NCBI GenBank assembly: GCA_017309275.1
Contig: JAFKLT010000045.1
Coordinates: 18,109 to 82,108, forward strand
Length of the DNA stretch: 64,000 nucleotides
Reading direction: 5' to 3'
From: Sphingomonadales bacterium
GTDB lineage: Bacteria; Pseudomonadota; Alphaproteobacteria; Sphingomonadales; Sphingomonadaceae
Position 1 is the stretch's first letter, and every line of letters begins with the position of its first letter. This document shows positions 28,170 to 36,208 of this stretch, in pieces. The notes beneath the pieces were generated by a model that was not told the origin of the DNA, ran no database searches, and saw only the letters and a program-made list of their open reading frames with translations. Made by a program: the position numbers and the translations under genes.

Positions 28170-29702
28170 ATGCGCTTGAAGTCGGCTCTTGTCTTTGGCC
28201 TGTTGCTTGGTGGCTCGTTCCTGGGGGCTTTGGCGCCCGCCGCGGCGCAGGACGCCGCTCCAAAAACCCTCGAGCAACTGGCGCCGGAGATCGACGCGCT
28301 CTTTGCCAAATTCCAGGCCGACCAGCATGTTCCGGGCGTCGTCTATGGCGTCGTGAAGGACGGCAAGCTCGCCTATGTGAAGGGGCTGGGCGTCCAGACC
28401 ATCGACGGCAAGCGGCCGGTGACGCCCGACACGCTCTTTCGCATCGCGTCGATGACCAAGGCCTTCACTGCGCTGTCGATCCTGCACCTGCGCGATCAGG
28501 GCAAGCTGCGGCTCGACGATCTGGCCGAGGACTATATCCCGGAGATGAAGGGCTGGACCTATCCCACCAAGGACAGCCCGCGCATCCGCATCCGCGACCT
28601 GTTGCAGCACGTCGGCGGCTTCGTCACCGACGATCCGTGGGGCGACCGGCAACAGGTGCTGCCGCAGGACGACTTCACCCAGATGATCGCGGCGGGCGTG
28701 CCCTTCAGTCGCGTGCCGCAGAGCAGCCACGAATATTCGAACTTCGGCTATGCGCTGCTCGGCCGGATCGTGGCGAAGGCGTCGGGCATGGCCTATACCG
28801 ACTATGTGCGGCAGACGATCCTGGTGCCGCTGGGGATGACGAGCAGCGGCTATGACGCGCCGCACGCGCCAAAGGCGCGCTATGCGCTGGGCTATCGCTG
28901 GGAGAATGAGCGCTGGACCGCGGAGCCCGAGATGGTCGACGGCGCGTTCAACAGCATGGGCGGGCTTCAGGTCAGCGCGAACGACTATGCCAAATGGGTC
29001 GCCTTCCTGCTGTCGGCCTGGCCGGCGCGCGACGATCCCGACACCGGGCCGATCAAGCGCGCGACGGTGCGCGAGATCGCGCAGGGGCTGAACTTCGTTT
29101 CGGTGACGAACCGCATCGGATCGAGCGGCGCGACCGCGTGCAAGCAGGCGGCCGCCTATGGCATGGGCTGGCGCGTGGCGCAGGATTGCGACCTGGGCCT
29201 GACGCTGGCGCATGGCGGCGGCTATCCGGGCTATGGCAGCCATGTGATGCTGATGCCCGATTATGGCGTCGGCGTCTTCGCGCTGTCGAACCGCACCTAT
29301 GCCGGACCGTCGGCGCCCGCGTGGGACGCGGCGGTGGCGATGGGCAAGGCCGGGCTGCTGCACGCACGCGCGGAGCCGGTGTCGCCGGCGGTGGCGGAAA
29401 TGTACGCCGCGGCGAAGGCGGCCTATGCGGCGGGCAATCTCGACCCGCTGAACGGCCGGCTGGCGATGAACTTCCTGCTGGATCGCTCAGCGGAGAACTG
29501 GGCAGCGGAATTCGCGCGGCTTAAGGCAGAGGTCGGGGCCTGTCCCGCCGACGAGCCGCTGGCGCCAAAGGGCGCGATGGCGGCGGCGTTCCGTCTCGAT
29601 TGCGAAAAGGGCAGGCTCGACGGCATGCTGCTGCTGGCGCCGACGAACCCGGTGACGATCCAGGCGCTGCGCCTGCGCGTCGTGCCGAAGGATGTGCCCT
29701 AG
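28170..29702 (+). CDS. Serine hydrolase of the class C beta-lactamase family, secreted
   Basis: The 510-aa product has a signal peptide (MRLKSALVFGLLLGGSFLGA...AAAQ, cleavage near 27). The penicillin-binding fold carries the nucleophile motif Ser94-Met-Thr-Lys97 (FRIASMTKAFTALS) and Tyr189-Ser-Asn191 (HEYSNFGYALLG). An HGGGYPG segment near residue 350 is in the KTG-box position. Such proteins range from esterases to D-Ala-D-Ala or peptide hydrolases; true beta-lactamase activity cannot be claimed. Start ATG 28170 has GGGAGGA upstream (a GTG one codon earlier overlaps it). It is the first gene of the insertion between rimM and trmD. Confidence 0.87.
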   Translation: MRLKSALVFGLLLGGSFLGALAPAAAQDAAPKTLEQLAPEIDALFAKFQADQHVPGVVYGVVKDGKLAYVKGLGVQTIDGKRPVTPDTLFRIASMTKAFTALSILHLRDQGKLRLDDLAEDYIPEMKGWTYPTKDSPRIRIRDLLQHVGGFVTDDPWGDRQQVLPQDDFTQMIAAGVPFSRVPQSSHEYSNFGYALLGRIVAKASGMAYTDYVRQTILVPLGMTSSGYDAPHAPKARYALGYRWENERWTAEPEMVDGAFNSMGGLQVSANDYAKWVAFLLSAWPARDDPDTGPIKRATVREIAQGLNFVSVTNRIGSSGATACKQAAAYGMGWRVAQDCDLGLTLAHGGGYPGYGSHVMLMPDYGVGVFALSNRTYAGPSAPAWDAAVAMGKAGLLHARAEPVSPAVAEMYAAAKAAYAAGNLDPLNGRLAMNFLLDRSAENWAAEFARLKAEVGACPADEPLAPKGAMAAAFRLDCEKGRLDGMLLLAPTNPVTIQALRLRVVPKDVP

Positions 29703-29713
29703 TGGGCGACGCC

Positions 29714-29746
29714 AAAAGGCTCCCCGTCAGATCCTGACGGAGAGCC
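29714..29746 (-). terminator. Intrinsic terminator for the 75-aa gene
   Basis: Stem GGCTC-x-CCGTCAG (29718-29730) / CTGACGG-x-GAGCC (29734-29746) with a 3-nt loop and one mismatch. On the minus strand it is followed by TTTTGG. It lies 27 nt past the stop of the small minus-strand gene and 15 nt past the convergent serine-hydrolase gene, which it may also serve. Confidence 0.7.
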
Positions 29747-29773
29747 TGGGCGCGAAGCGGCGACCGACCCTGG

Positions 29774-30001
29774 TCAGCGTCGCCGCGCCGCGCGGGCCGG
29801 GACTGCCCTTTTTCCGGGGCGGATGACCGCCGCCGAACGGTTGAAACCTGCCTCCGCGTCCGCGTCCGGGGTGCGGCGCGTGGTGACGAGCTTTGCCCAG
29901 CGCCGCAGCGCGGTGCCGAGCTTCCTGAATCCGCGATCGAGATCGGCGCTCAGGCGGTCGTGGCCGTGGTTCCAGCCGCGCATGAAATGTTCTTCCATCA
30001 T
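29774..30001 (-). CDS. 75-aa basic hypothetical protein
   Basis: Start at 30001 with a strong Shine-Dalgarno (AAAGGAGA, about 7 nt upstream). The peptide begins [20 protein letters not shown] and is rich in Arg, Lys and Ala. It has a predicted helix [20 protein letters not shown] and a disordered basic end. There is no signal peptide or membrane helix. It is divergent from the LysR gene with 103 nt between starts, the layout of a regulator and its target. A terminator follows. No family is recognised; support comes from the ribosome binding site, the terminator and the position. Confidence 0.55.
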   Translation of the reverse strand: MMEEHFMRGWNHGHDRLSADLDRGFRKLGTALRRWAKLVTTRRTPDADAEAGFNRSAAVIRPGKRAVPARAARRR

Positions 30002-30080
30002 CGCTTTTCTCCTTTCCGTTCGATGCCCTGCAAATGCGCCTCCCCGCGCCGCGAAGCCAACAAAAGCTCTGGTGCATATC

Positions 30081-30098
30081 ATAAGGCAGGCTTATAAG
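30081..30098. promoter_or_regulatory. Candidate LysR-type operator
   Basis: ATAAG (30081-30085), a 5-nt spacer and CTTAT (30091-30095) form an inverted repeat, and CTTATAAG (30091-30098) is itself palindromic. It lies just upstream of the LysR start at 30105, inside the divergent gap. LysR sites are typically short interrupted palindromes there. Assignment is inference. Confidence 0.45.
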
Positions 30099-30104
30099 AT
30101 CGAT

Positions 30105-31023
30105 ATGTCGAAACTCCCCCCTCTTGCCGCTATCCGGGCGTTTGAAGCGGCAGCAAGGCTCCAGAATTTCTCGCGCGCGGCCGAAGAGTTGGGGATGACG
30201 CAGGCGGCGGTCAGCTATCAGGTACGTCAATTGGAGGATCGCCTGGGCCGCGCGCTGTTCGTGCGCGAAAAGGGGCGGGTGCGGTTGTCCGACACGGGGC
30301 AGCGACTGCTGCCCGCGGTAAGCAATGCCTTCGCGACGATGGGTGACGCCTTCGCCGCGCTCGACAGCGACGAGGCCGACGTGCTGACGATCAACGCGGT
30401 GACCAGCTTCGGCGGCACCTGGCTCAGCGCGCGCATCGGCGGGTTCCAGCTCGACTATCCCGACCTGGCCGTGCGCATGTCGATGAGCAATCATCTGATC
30501 GACTTCGACGCGTCAAATGTCGATGTCGCGATCCGCATCGGCAATGGTCGCTGGCCGGGCCTGCGCCGATTTCCTGCTGCGCCAATATGTCGCGCCGATC
30601 TGTTCGCCGACCTTCCTGGCGGAGCATGCCATCCGCGAGCCCGCCGACCTGCTGCATGTCCAGCGGCTCGCGCCGAACGACAGCTGGTGGGCCGACTGGT
30701 TCGTCGCCGCAGGCGTGACGACCGCGCCGGTGCCTTCCGACCGCGGCATCGAACTCGACAGCCAGTTGCAGGAGGCGAGCGCGGTGCAGGCGGGGTTCGG
30801 CATCGCGATGATGACGCCGCTCTTCTGGCACGCCGATCTGGCGAGCGGCCGCCTGGTCCAGCCGTTCGAGACCTATCATGCCTCGGGCCTCGGCATCTGG
30901 CTGGTGCAGCGGGAGAATCGCGTAGGGGTCCGCAAGATCGAGCGTTTCCGCGAGTGGCTGCACGCCGAGCTTCAGAAGGATCGCCAGCGCGTTCCCGAGC
31001 CGCTATGGGAGCCGCTGCCATGA
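30105..31023 (+). pseudogene. LysR-family (GcvA-like) regulator broken by a frameshift
   Basis: The N-terminal part (from ATG 30105) is a normal Lys[44 protein letters not shown]. The effector domain runs to [14 protein letters not shown] near 30566. From there the homologous sequence continues in another frame ([20 protein letters not shown]) to a stop at 31021-31023. At the junction CTGCGCCGAT would need CTGCGCGCCGAT to stay in frame, so two bases (GC) look deleted. The original frame stays open through the rest and into trmD. It may be a true pseudogene, a strain variant or a sequencing error. The true stop overlaps trmD by 4 nt. Confidence 0.8.
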
Positions 31024-31757
31024 GTTTCGCCGCCGTTCCGCTGACGCTTTATCCCGACATGTTCCCCGGTCCGCTGGGGCACAGCATGGCGGGGCGCGCG
31101 CTCGACGCCGGGGTCTGGTCGTGCCGGCCGGTGCAGATCCGCGACTTCGCGACCGACAGGCACCGCACCGTCGACGACACGCCCGCGGGCGGCGGCGCGG
31201 GAATGGTGCTGAAGGCCGACGTCCTAGCGGCGGCGATCGACCATGCGGCGGCGGCGAATCCCGACCTGCCGATCCTGGCGATGACCCCGCGCGGGACGCC
31301 GGTGACGCAGGCGCGCATCCGGCGGCTGGCGACGGGGCCGGGGGCGATCATCCTGTGCGGCCGGTTCGAAGGATTCGACGAACGTATCTTTGACGCGCGT
31401 CCCATCGAACAGGTGTCGATGGGCGACATCATCCTGTCGGGCGGCGAGATGGCGGCGCTATTGCTGCTGGACGCTTGCATTCGGCTGCTTCCCGGCGTAA
31501 TGGGCGCGGCTTCAAGCGGGGACGACGAATCGTTCGAAAACGGTTTGCTCGAATATCCGCACTATACCCGACCCGTCGAATGGGAAGGGCGCACGATCCC
31601 CGAAGTGCTGCGATCGGGGGATCATGCGAAGATCGCCGCCTGGCGGAAACAACAGGCTGAGATCGATACACGGTTACGCAGGCCGGACCTTTGGGAGCGC
31701 CACGAGGGCGCTCGGGACCGACCTGCCTCTGGCGCGCGGCGAAAAGAAAAGGACTAG
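31020..31757 (+). CDS. trmD: TrmD, tRNA (guanine-37-N1)-methyltransferase
   Basis: Methylates G37 of tRNAs reading codons that begin with C, preventing +1 frameshifts. The product is 245 aa. Family features are [38 protein letters not shown], and the trefoil-knot SAM site ([25 protein letters not shown]). The ATG at 31020 overlaps the LysR stop. The same frame is also open upstream through the frameshifted LysR gene, so automated callers may extend it wrongly. It is followed after 5 nt by rplS. Confidence 0.96.
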   Translation: MSFAAVPLTLYPDMFPGPLGHSMAGRALDAGVWSCRPVQIRDFATDRHRTVDDTPAGGGAGMVLKADVLAAAIDHAAAANPDLPILAMTPRGTPVTQARIRRLATGPGAIILCGRFEGFDERIFDARPIEQVSMGDIILSGGEMAALLLLDACIRLLPGVMGAASSGDDESFENGLLEYPHYTRPVEWEGRTIPEVLRSGDHAKIAAWRKQQAEIDTRLRRPDLWERHEGARDRPASGARRKEKD

Positions 31758-31762
31758 AGGAC

Positions 31763-32140
31763 ATGAACCTCATCCAGACGATCGAAGCCGAAGAAATTGC
31801 CAAGGCGGCAAAGACCATTCCGACCTTCCGTCCCGGCGACACGCTGAAAGTCGGCGTGAAGGTTGTCGAAGGCGAACGCACCCGCGTCCAGAATTTCGAA
31901 GGCGTGTGCATCGCACGCTCGAACAAGGGCATGGGCTCCAACTTCACCGTGCGCAAAATGTCGTTCGGCGAAGGTGTCGAGCGCGTCTTCCCGCTTTACT
32001 CGCCCAACATCGATTCGATTACCGTCGTCCGCAAGGGCGCCGTTCGTCGTGCGAAGCTTTACTATCTTCGTGGCCGAACTGGTAAATCCGCGCGTATTGC
32101 GGAACGCCGCGAATACCGGTCGGAAGCCGGCGAAGGCTAA
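31763..32140 (+). CDS. rplS: Ribosomal protein bL19
   Basis: 50S protein at the subunit interface. The product is 125 aa, close to the usual 115. Family segments are [55 protein letters not shown] and [18 protein letters not shown]. Start at 31763 with AGAGGA close upstream; a longer frame upstream is non-homologous. It is the last gene of the split rpsP-rimM//trmD-rplS group, followed by a clear terminator. Confidence 0.97.
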   Translation: MNLIQTIEAEEIAKAAKTIPTFRPGDTLKVGVKVVEGERTRVQNFEGVCIARSNKGMGSNFTVRKMSFGEGVERVFPLYSPNIDSITVVRKGAVRRAKLYYLRGRTGKSARIAERREYRSEAGEG

Positions 32141-32176
32141 GGAGAGCTACTCCTCCATAAAGCCGAAACAGCTTTC

Positions 32177-32218
32177 AAAAACGACCGGTTCCGCCAACAG
32201 GCAGAGCCGGTCGTTTTC
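32177..32218 (+). terminator. Intrinsic terminator after rplS
   Basis: AAAACGACCGG (32178-32188) pairs with CCGGTCGTTTT (32207-32217) around an 18-nt loop, with the T-run included in the 3' arm. It ends directly before the next gene. Confidence 0.85.
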
Positions 32219-32220
32219 AT

Positions 32221-32856
32221 TTGGGCGAAACGAATTTGTCGCAGCCGTCACCTTTTTTCCAACCGACGCGGCGCGCCTTCATCGGCGCGGCGATCGCCGT
32301 TGGGGCGTTCGGCGCGTCGGGCGGGGCAATGGCGGCGACCAATGCGCAGCGCCTTGTCGCCGCGGCGCGCGGGCAGGTCGGCGTCACGCTGCGCTATGAT
32401 CCCGCCTATACGGTGCTCGCCTTTCCGAACGGCGACGTCGACCGGGCGAAGGGCGTTTGCACCGACGTCGTGATCCGCGCGTTTCGCGATGCGCTCGCGC
32501 TCGATCTGCAGGGTCTTGTAAACGCCGACATGCGCGCCAATTTTGGGGCTTATCCAAAGAATTGGGGTCTGGGGCGGCCCGACCGGAATATCGACCATCG
32601 GCGCGTGCCCAATCTCGCGGCCTTCTGGCGGCGACAGGGCGCCGCGGTTCCGGTGACCGACAAGCCGGCCGATTGGCGGCCGGGCGACATCTTCACCCAG
32701 ATGGTGAACGGGCGGCTGCCGCACACCGGCATCGTGTCCGACCGCAAGAATACCACGGGCACGCCGCTCGTGATCCACAACATCGGCGGGGGCACCCGCG
32801 AGGAGGATGCGTTGTTCGACCATCCGCTGACCGGCCATTTCCGCTGGAAAGTCTAA
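32221..32856 (+). CDS. DUF1287-family secreted protein
   Basis: The product is up to 211 aa. It has an N-terminal signal with a twin-arginine-like TRRAFIGAAIAVGAFGASGG and cleavage after AMA (about residue 38). The mature part carries the DUF1287 pattern: RGQVGVTLRYDPAY, KGVCTDVVIRAFRDAL, NIDHRRVPNL, and DWRPGDIFTQM leading to HTGIVSDRK and HNIGGG. The Cys in GVCTD with the later His residues looks like an NlpC/P60-type Cys-His arrangement, but function is unproven. No ATG fits. TTG at 32221 or TTG at 32236 must be the start; neither has a strong ribosome binding site. Confidence 0.8.
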   Translation: MGETNLSQPSPFFQPTRRAFIGAAIAVGAFGASGGAMAATNAQRLVAAARGQVGVTLRYDPAYTVLAFPNGDVDRAKGVCTDVVIRAFRDALALDLQGLVNADMRANFGAYPKNWGLGRPDRNIDHRRVPNLAAFWRRQGAAVPVTDKPADWRPGDIFTQMVNGRLPHTGIVSDRKNTTGTPLVIHNIGGGTREEDALFDHPLTGHFRWKV

Positions 32857-32901
32857 CTGACCTACGTTTTCAACCGAGTTCTTACGCTGAGGAGTGAGTA
32901 A

Positions 32902-33927
32902 ATGGGTTATCGTATCGTTGTCGCCGGCGCGACGGGCAATGTCGGGCGCGAAGTGCTCGCCATCCTGGCCGAGCGTGAATTCCCGATTGCCGAACTGGCC
33001 GCGGTCGCATCGTCGCGCAGCCAGGGCGACGAGATCGAGATCGGCGATACCGGCAAGACCGTCAAATGCCAGAATATCGAGAATTTCGACTGGTCCGGCT
33101 GGGACATGGCGATTTTCGCGATCGGCAGCGACGCGACCGCGATCCACGCGCCGAAGGCGGCTGCCGCCGGCTGCGTCGTGATCGACAACTCGTCGCTCTA
33201 TCGCATGGACCCCGACGTGCCGCTGATCGTGCCGGAGGTGAACCCCGAGGCGATCGACGGATACACCGCGCGCAACATCATCGCGAACCCGAACTGCTCG
33301 ACCGCGCAGATGGTCGTCGCGCTGAAGCCGCTGCACGATGCGGCGAAGATCACGCGCGTCGTCGTGTCGACCTATCAGTCGGTGTCGGGCGCGGGCAAGT
33401 CGGGCATGGACGAGCTGTGGAACCAGACGCGCCAGATCTTCGTCGGCGACGAAAAGGACATCAACAAGTTCACCAAGCAGATCGCGTTCAACGTGATCCC
33501 GCACATCGACAAGTTCCTCGACGATGGTTCGACCAAGGAGGAATGGAAGATGGTCGTCGAGACGAAGAAGATCCTCGACCCGAAGATCAAGGTGACCGCG
33601 ACCTGCGTCCGCGTCCCCGTTTTTGTCGGCCATTCGGAGGCGATCAACATCGAGATGGAAAATGAGCTGTCGGCCGAGGACGCCCAGCGCATCCTGCGCG
33701 AGGCGCCGGGCGTGATGCTCGTCGATAAGCGCGAGGACGGCGGCTATATCACCCCCGTCGAATGCGTCGGCGACTATGCGACCTTCGTTTCGCGCGTCCG
33801 CGACGACAGCACCGTCGACAATGGCCTCAACCTCTGGTGCGTCAGCGACAACCTGCGCAAGGGCGCGGCGCTGAACGCGGTTCAGATCGCCGAACTGCTG
33901 GGCCGCCGGCACCTGAAGAAGGGCTGA
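32902..33927 (+). CDS. asd: Aspartate-semialdehyde dehydrogenase
   Basis: Reduces aspartyl phosphate to the semialdehyde, the branch point to lysine/DAP, Met and Thr. The product is 341 aa. NADP-binding N-terminus YRIVVAGATGNVGREVL; catalytic Cys132 in NPNCSTAQMV; substrate region VSTYQSVSGAGKSGMDELWN; RVPVFVGHSEAIN. Complete and normal in length. A GAGGAG ribosome binding site lies upstream of 32902. It is followed by a structured intergenic repeat. It is the same pathway as dapF at 22.6 kb. Confidence 0.97.
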   Translation: MGYRIVVAGATGNVGREVLAILAEREFPIAELAAVASSRSQGDEIEIGDTGKTVKCQNIENFDWSGWDMAIFAIGSDATAIHAPKAAAAGCVVIDNSSLYRMDPDVPLIVPEVNPEAIDGYTARNIIANPNCSTAQMVVALKPLHDAAKITRVVVSTYQSVSGAGKSGMDELWNQTRQIFVGDEKDINKFTKQIAFNVIPHIDKFLDDGSTKEEWKMVVETKKILDPKIKVTATCVRVPVFVGHSEAINIEMENELSAEDAQRILREAPGVMLVDKREDGGYITPVECVGDYATFVSRVRDDSTVDNGLNLWCVSDNLRKGAALNAVQIAELLGRRHLKKG

Positions 33928-33954
33928 TCGGCCCGGTAAACCCGCTCGTGTCGA

Positions 33955-34008
33955 GCGAAGTCGAGGCACCCGTCGCGGGTGCGCTCCGCAAGAGCATCTC
34001 GACTTCGC
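33955..34008. repeat. Nested palindrome after asd
   Basis: Outer arms GCGAAGTCGAG (33955-33965) and CTCGACTTCGC (33998-34008) are a perfect 11-bp match. The loop starts with a second hairpin, GCACCC-GTCGC-GGGTGC (33966-33982). There is no U-run. It looks like one copy of a dispersed GTCGAG/CTCGAC element rather than a terminator. Confidence 0.6.
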
Positions 34009-34033
34009 GCGATGCGAACGGATAAGAGGAGGG

Positions 34034-34810
34034 ATGGTCAGTCCCTTCGCCTTTTCGCACGCGCTCTGCCGCGCCCCAGCCCCTTCGGCCGTCAACGGCA
34101 TCCGTGCCGGCGGCGGACCCGACCCCGATTTCGACACGCTTGCCGCCGAGCATGCGGCTTATGTCGCGACGCTCCGCGAGCTCGGGCTGTCGGTCGAAGT
34201 CCTTCCCGCGCTCGACGATTATCCCGACGCGCTCTTCACCGAAGATGTCGCGCTGACCTTTCCCGAAGGCGCGATCCTGTTGCGCCCGGGTGCGTCGAGC
34301 CGCGCGGGCGAGGTTGCGCATATCCGCGAGGCGCTCGCCGCACGTCATCCGGTTCTGCTCGAAATGACCGTGGGGCATGTCGAGGGGGGCGACGTGCTGC
34401 GCCTTGCCGACCGCGTGATCATCGGCCTGTCCGACCGCACCGACCGCGCGGGCGCCACCGAGCTTGCGGGCCTGCTCGAACGGATCGGCCATCGCGCCGA
34501 GATTGCGGAGACGCCCGCGAGCGTGCTGCATTTCAAGACGGGGTGCAGCCTGATCGACGCGGGTACCGTCCTCGCGGTTCCGGCGATGCGCGATTGCCCC
34601 GAATTCGCCGGGCTGGAGGTCGTGCTGACCCCGCTGGGCGAGGAGGGGGCGGCGAATATCCTGCGCGTGCGCGACACGGTGCTGATCGGCGAGCGCTGGC
34701 TGGCGACGCAGGCACTGCTCGCGGCGCGGGGCGTACCGTTTCGCGCGATGGCGACCGAACATATCGCGCGCATCGACGCCGGACTGAGCTGCATGTCGCT
34801 GCGCTGGTGA
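34034..34810 (+). CDS. Dimethylarginine dimethylaminohydrolase (DDAH)
   Basis: Member of the guanidino-group hydrolase (pentein) family that cleaves methylated arginines to citrulline plus methylamine. The product is 258 aa. Residues seen: FTEDVALTFPEG (substrate-binding Glu-Asp), HVEGGDVLRL, LHFKTGCSLID with the catalytic His, and the nucleophile Cys253 near the end in LSCMSLRW. GAGGAGGG precedes the ATG. Arginine deiminase or related guanidino substrates cannot be excluded; lengths and motifs favour DDAH. Confidence 0.85.
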   Translation: MVSPFAFSHALCRAPAPSAVNGIRAGGGPDPDFDTLAAEHAAYVATLRELGLSVEVLPALDDYPDALFTEDVALTFPEGAILLRPGASSRAGEVAHIREALAARHPVLLEMTVGHVEGGDVLRLADRVIIGLSDRTDRAGATELAGLLERIGHRAEIAETPASVLHFKTGCSLIDAGTVLAVPAMRDCPEFAGLEVVLTPLGEEGAANILRVRDTVLIGERWLATQALLAARGVPFRAMATEHIARIDAGLSCMSLRW

Positions 34811-34953
34811 CGCATCGAAAATCGCTGTCCTGCACCCTATTGCTGCCCTAGCCTGACCGGCATGATGCAAGCCCCGTCCTCCCGTGCGATTTATGCGTTT
34901 TCGAGTGAAGTTGCGCAGTTTTCCGCCATTTCCGCCTTTGCGGATTTTGGTCG

Positions 34954-35577
34954 ATGACCGACGCGTCGGCGCGTCCCGAGGTGCAAAGACTCCTGCTCGG
35001 CCTGTTGCTGGCGCTGCTGCTGGCGGCGCAGATCGACCAGCCCTATCCCGAGGTCGCGCTGTTGCAGCACCTCCCGACGATGCTGCTGCTTGTCGCCTCG
35101 CCCGCTTTGCTGCGCCGCTGGCCGCTGTCGACGCCCGCGCTGGCGTGCATCGTCGTCTTCCTGGCGCTGCATACGCTCGGCGGCCGGTACGCCTATAGCA
35201 ACGTCCCTTACGACGACTGGGCGCGCGCGGTGACCGGGTCGACCCTGTCCGAGACCTTCGGTTGGGGCCGCAATCATTATGATCGGCTGGTCCATTTCGC
35301 CTTCGGCGCGCTGTCGGTGGTGCCGGTCGCGGAGGTGGCTCGGCGCTGGGGCGGGCTGGAGCCGCGCGGCGCGGCGCTTGCGGCGCTCGGCTGGGTTCTG
35401 GCCATCTCGTGCCTCTACGAGATTTTCGAATGGCTGCTGACGATCGTTGCGGCGGGCGAGACCGCCGATCGTTATAATGGTCAGCAGGGTGACATCTGGG
35501 ACGCCCAAAAGGATATGGCGCTCGCGGCATTGGGTGCGATATTGATCATGCCGTTCGCAGGCAGAGGCAGGAGATAG
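34954..35577 (+). CDS. DUF2238 integral membrane protein
   Basis: The 207-aa product has about six hydrophobic helices. Family features are the RNHYDRLVHFAFGALSVVPV segment and the helix ending CLYEIFEWLLTIVAAG. A final NGQQGDIWDAQKDMALAALG motif follows. The charged residues His, Asp and Glu inside membrane regions are conserved in this family, but no function is established. It precedes the lipoprotein gene by 3 nt, so the two are likely one transcript. Confidence 0.83.
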   Translation: MTDASARPEVQRLLLGLLLALLLAAQIDQPYPEVALLQHLPTMLLLVASPALLRRWPLSTPALACIVVFLALHTLGGRYAYSNVPYDDWARAVTGSTLSETFGWGRNHYDRLVHFAFGALSVVPVAEVARRWGGLEPRGAALAALGWVLAISCLYEIFEWLLTIVAAGETADRYNGQQGDIWDAQKDMALAALGAILIMPFAGRGRR

Positions 35578-35580
35578 ACG

Positions 35581-36204
35581 ATGCGGAAACTGGCGGCGCG
35601 GAAATTGGCGACCCTGGCCCTCGTGGCGATGCTCGCGGCGTGCAAACCCGCTGCGGACAAGCCGGCCGCTGGCGAAGACACCGTCGATGCGCCGCCGATG
35701 CCCGAGGCAAAGGCCGATGGTCCGGCTGCCGCGACGACGGCGATCAGCCTCGACGGCGAGGGGCTGCGCTTCGTTGACAAGACCAGCGGCAAGACCAGCC
35801 TGCTCGCTTTCGGCATTCCGCGTGCGCAGGCGGAAGAGGCGCTGGCGCGCGTCGAGGGCAAGGCCGACGACCGTAGCACCAACGAGGAATGCGGCGCGGG
35901 GCCGATGGAATTTACGCGGTTCGACGCGATGACGCTGAATTTTCAGGACGGCAAGTTCGTCGGCTGGTTCCTGGGCAACGAGAATGGCGCCTCGGAATAT
36001 TCGACGATGAGCGGCATCGGCATCGGCACGACCCGCGCGAAGGCGAAGCAATCGGTGTCGATCATCGATGTCGAGGACAGCACGCTGGGCGAGGAATTCA
36101 GCATCGGCAGCGGCGAGAATGCCGTCGGCGGGATGTTCGCCGAGCCGGGCGAAGCGGCAAAGATCGAGGCGCTGTTCGCCGGCGCGAACTGCTTCTTTCG
36201 CTAA
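35581..36204 (+). CDS. Predicted lipoprotein
   Basis: The 207-aa product has a lipoprotein signal peptide MRKLAARKLATLALVAMLAA with the modified Cys at 21 (LAAC). An Ala/Pro linker follows, then a soluble domain (about 55-207) with two further Cys (NEECGAGPM and GANCFFR), possibly a disulfide. The domain reads like a small beta-rich periplasmic fold. No named family is recognised. It starts 3 nt after the DUF2238 gene and converges with emrB after 4 nt. Confidence 0.75.
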   Translation: MRKLAARKLATLALVAMLAACKPAADKPAAGEDTVDAPPMPEAKADGPAAATTAISLDGEGLRFVDKTSGKTSLLAFGIPRAQAEEALARVEGKADDRSTNEECGAGPMEFTRFDAMTLNFQDGKFVGWFLGNENGASEYSTMSGIGIGTTRAKAKQSVSIIDVEDSTLGEEFSIGSGENAVGGMFAEPGEAAKIEALFAGANCFFR

Positions 36205-36208
36205 GGCG

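Noticed and set aside
28170-29702. Antibiotic-resistance beta-lactamase
   Set aside because: The SxxK and YxN motifs are shared by esterases and peptidases of the same fold; nothing specific for beta-lactam hydrolysis is seen.
30105-31757. Genuine LysR-TrmD fusion protein
   Set aside because: The part between the two domains is a shadow of the real LysR effector domain in another frame, so this is a frameshift artefact or pseudogene, not an evolved fusion.
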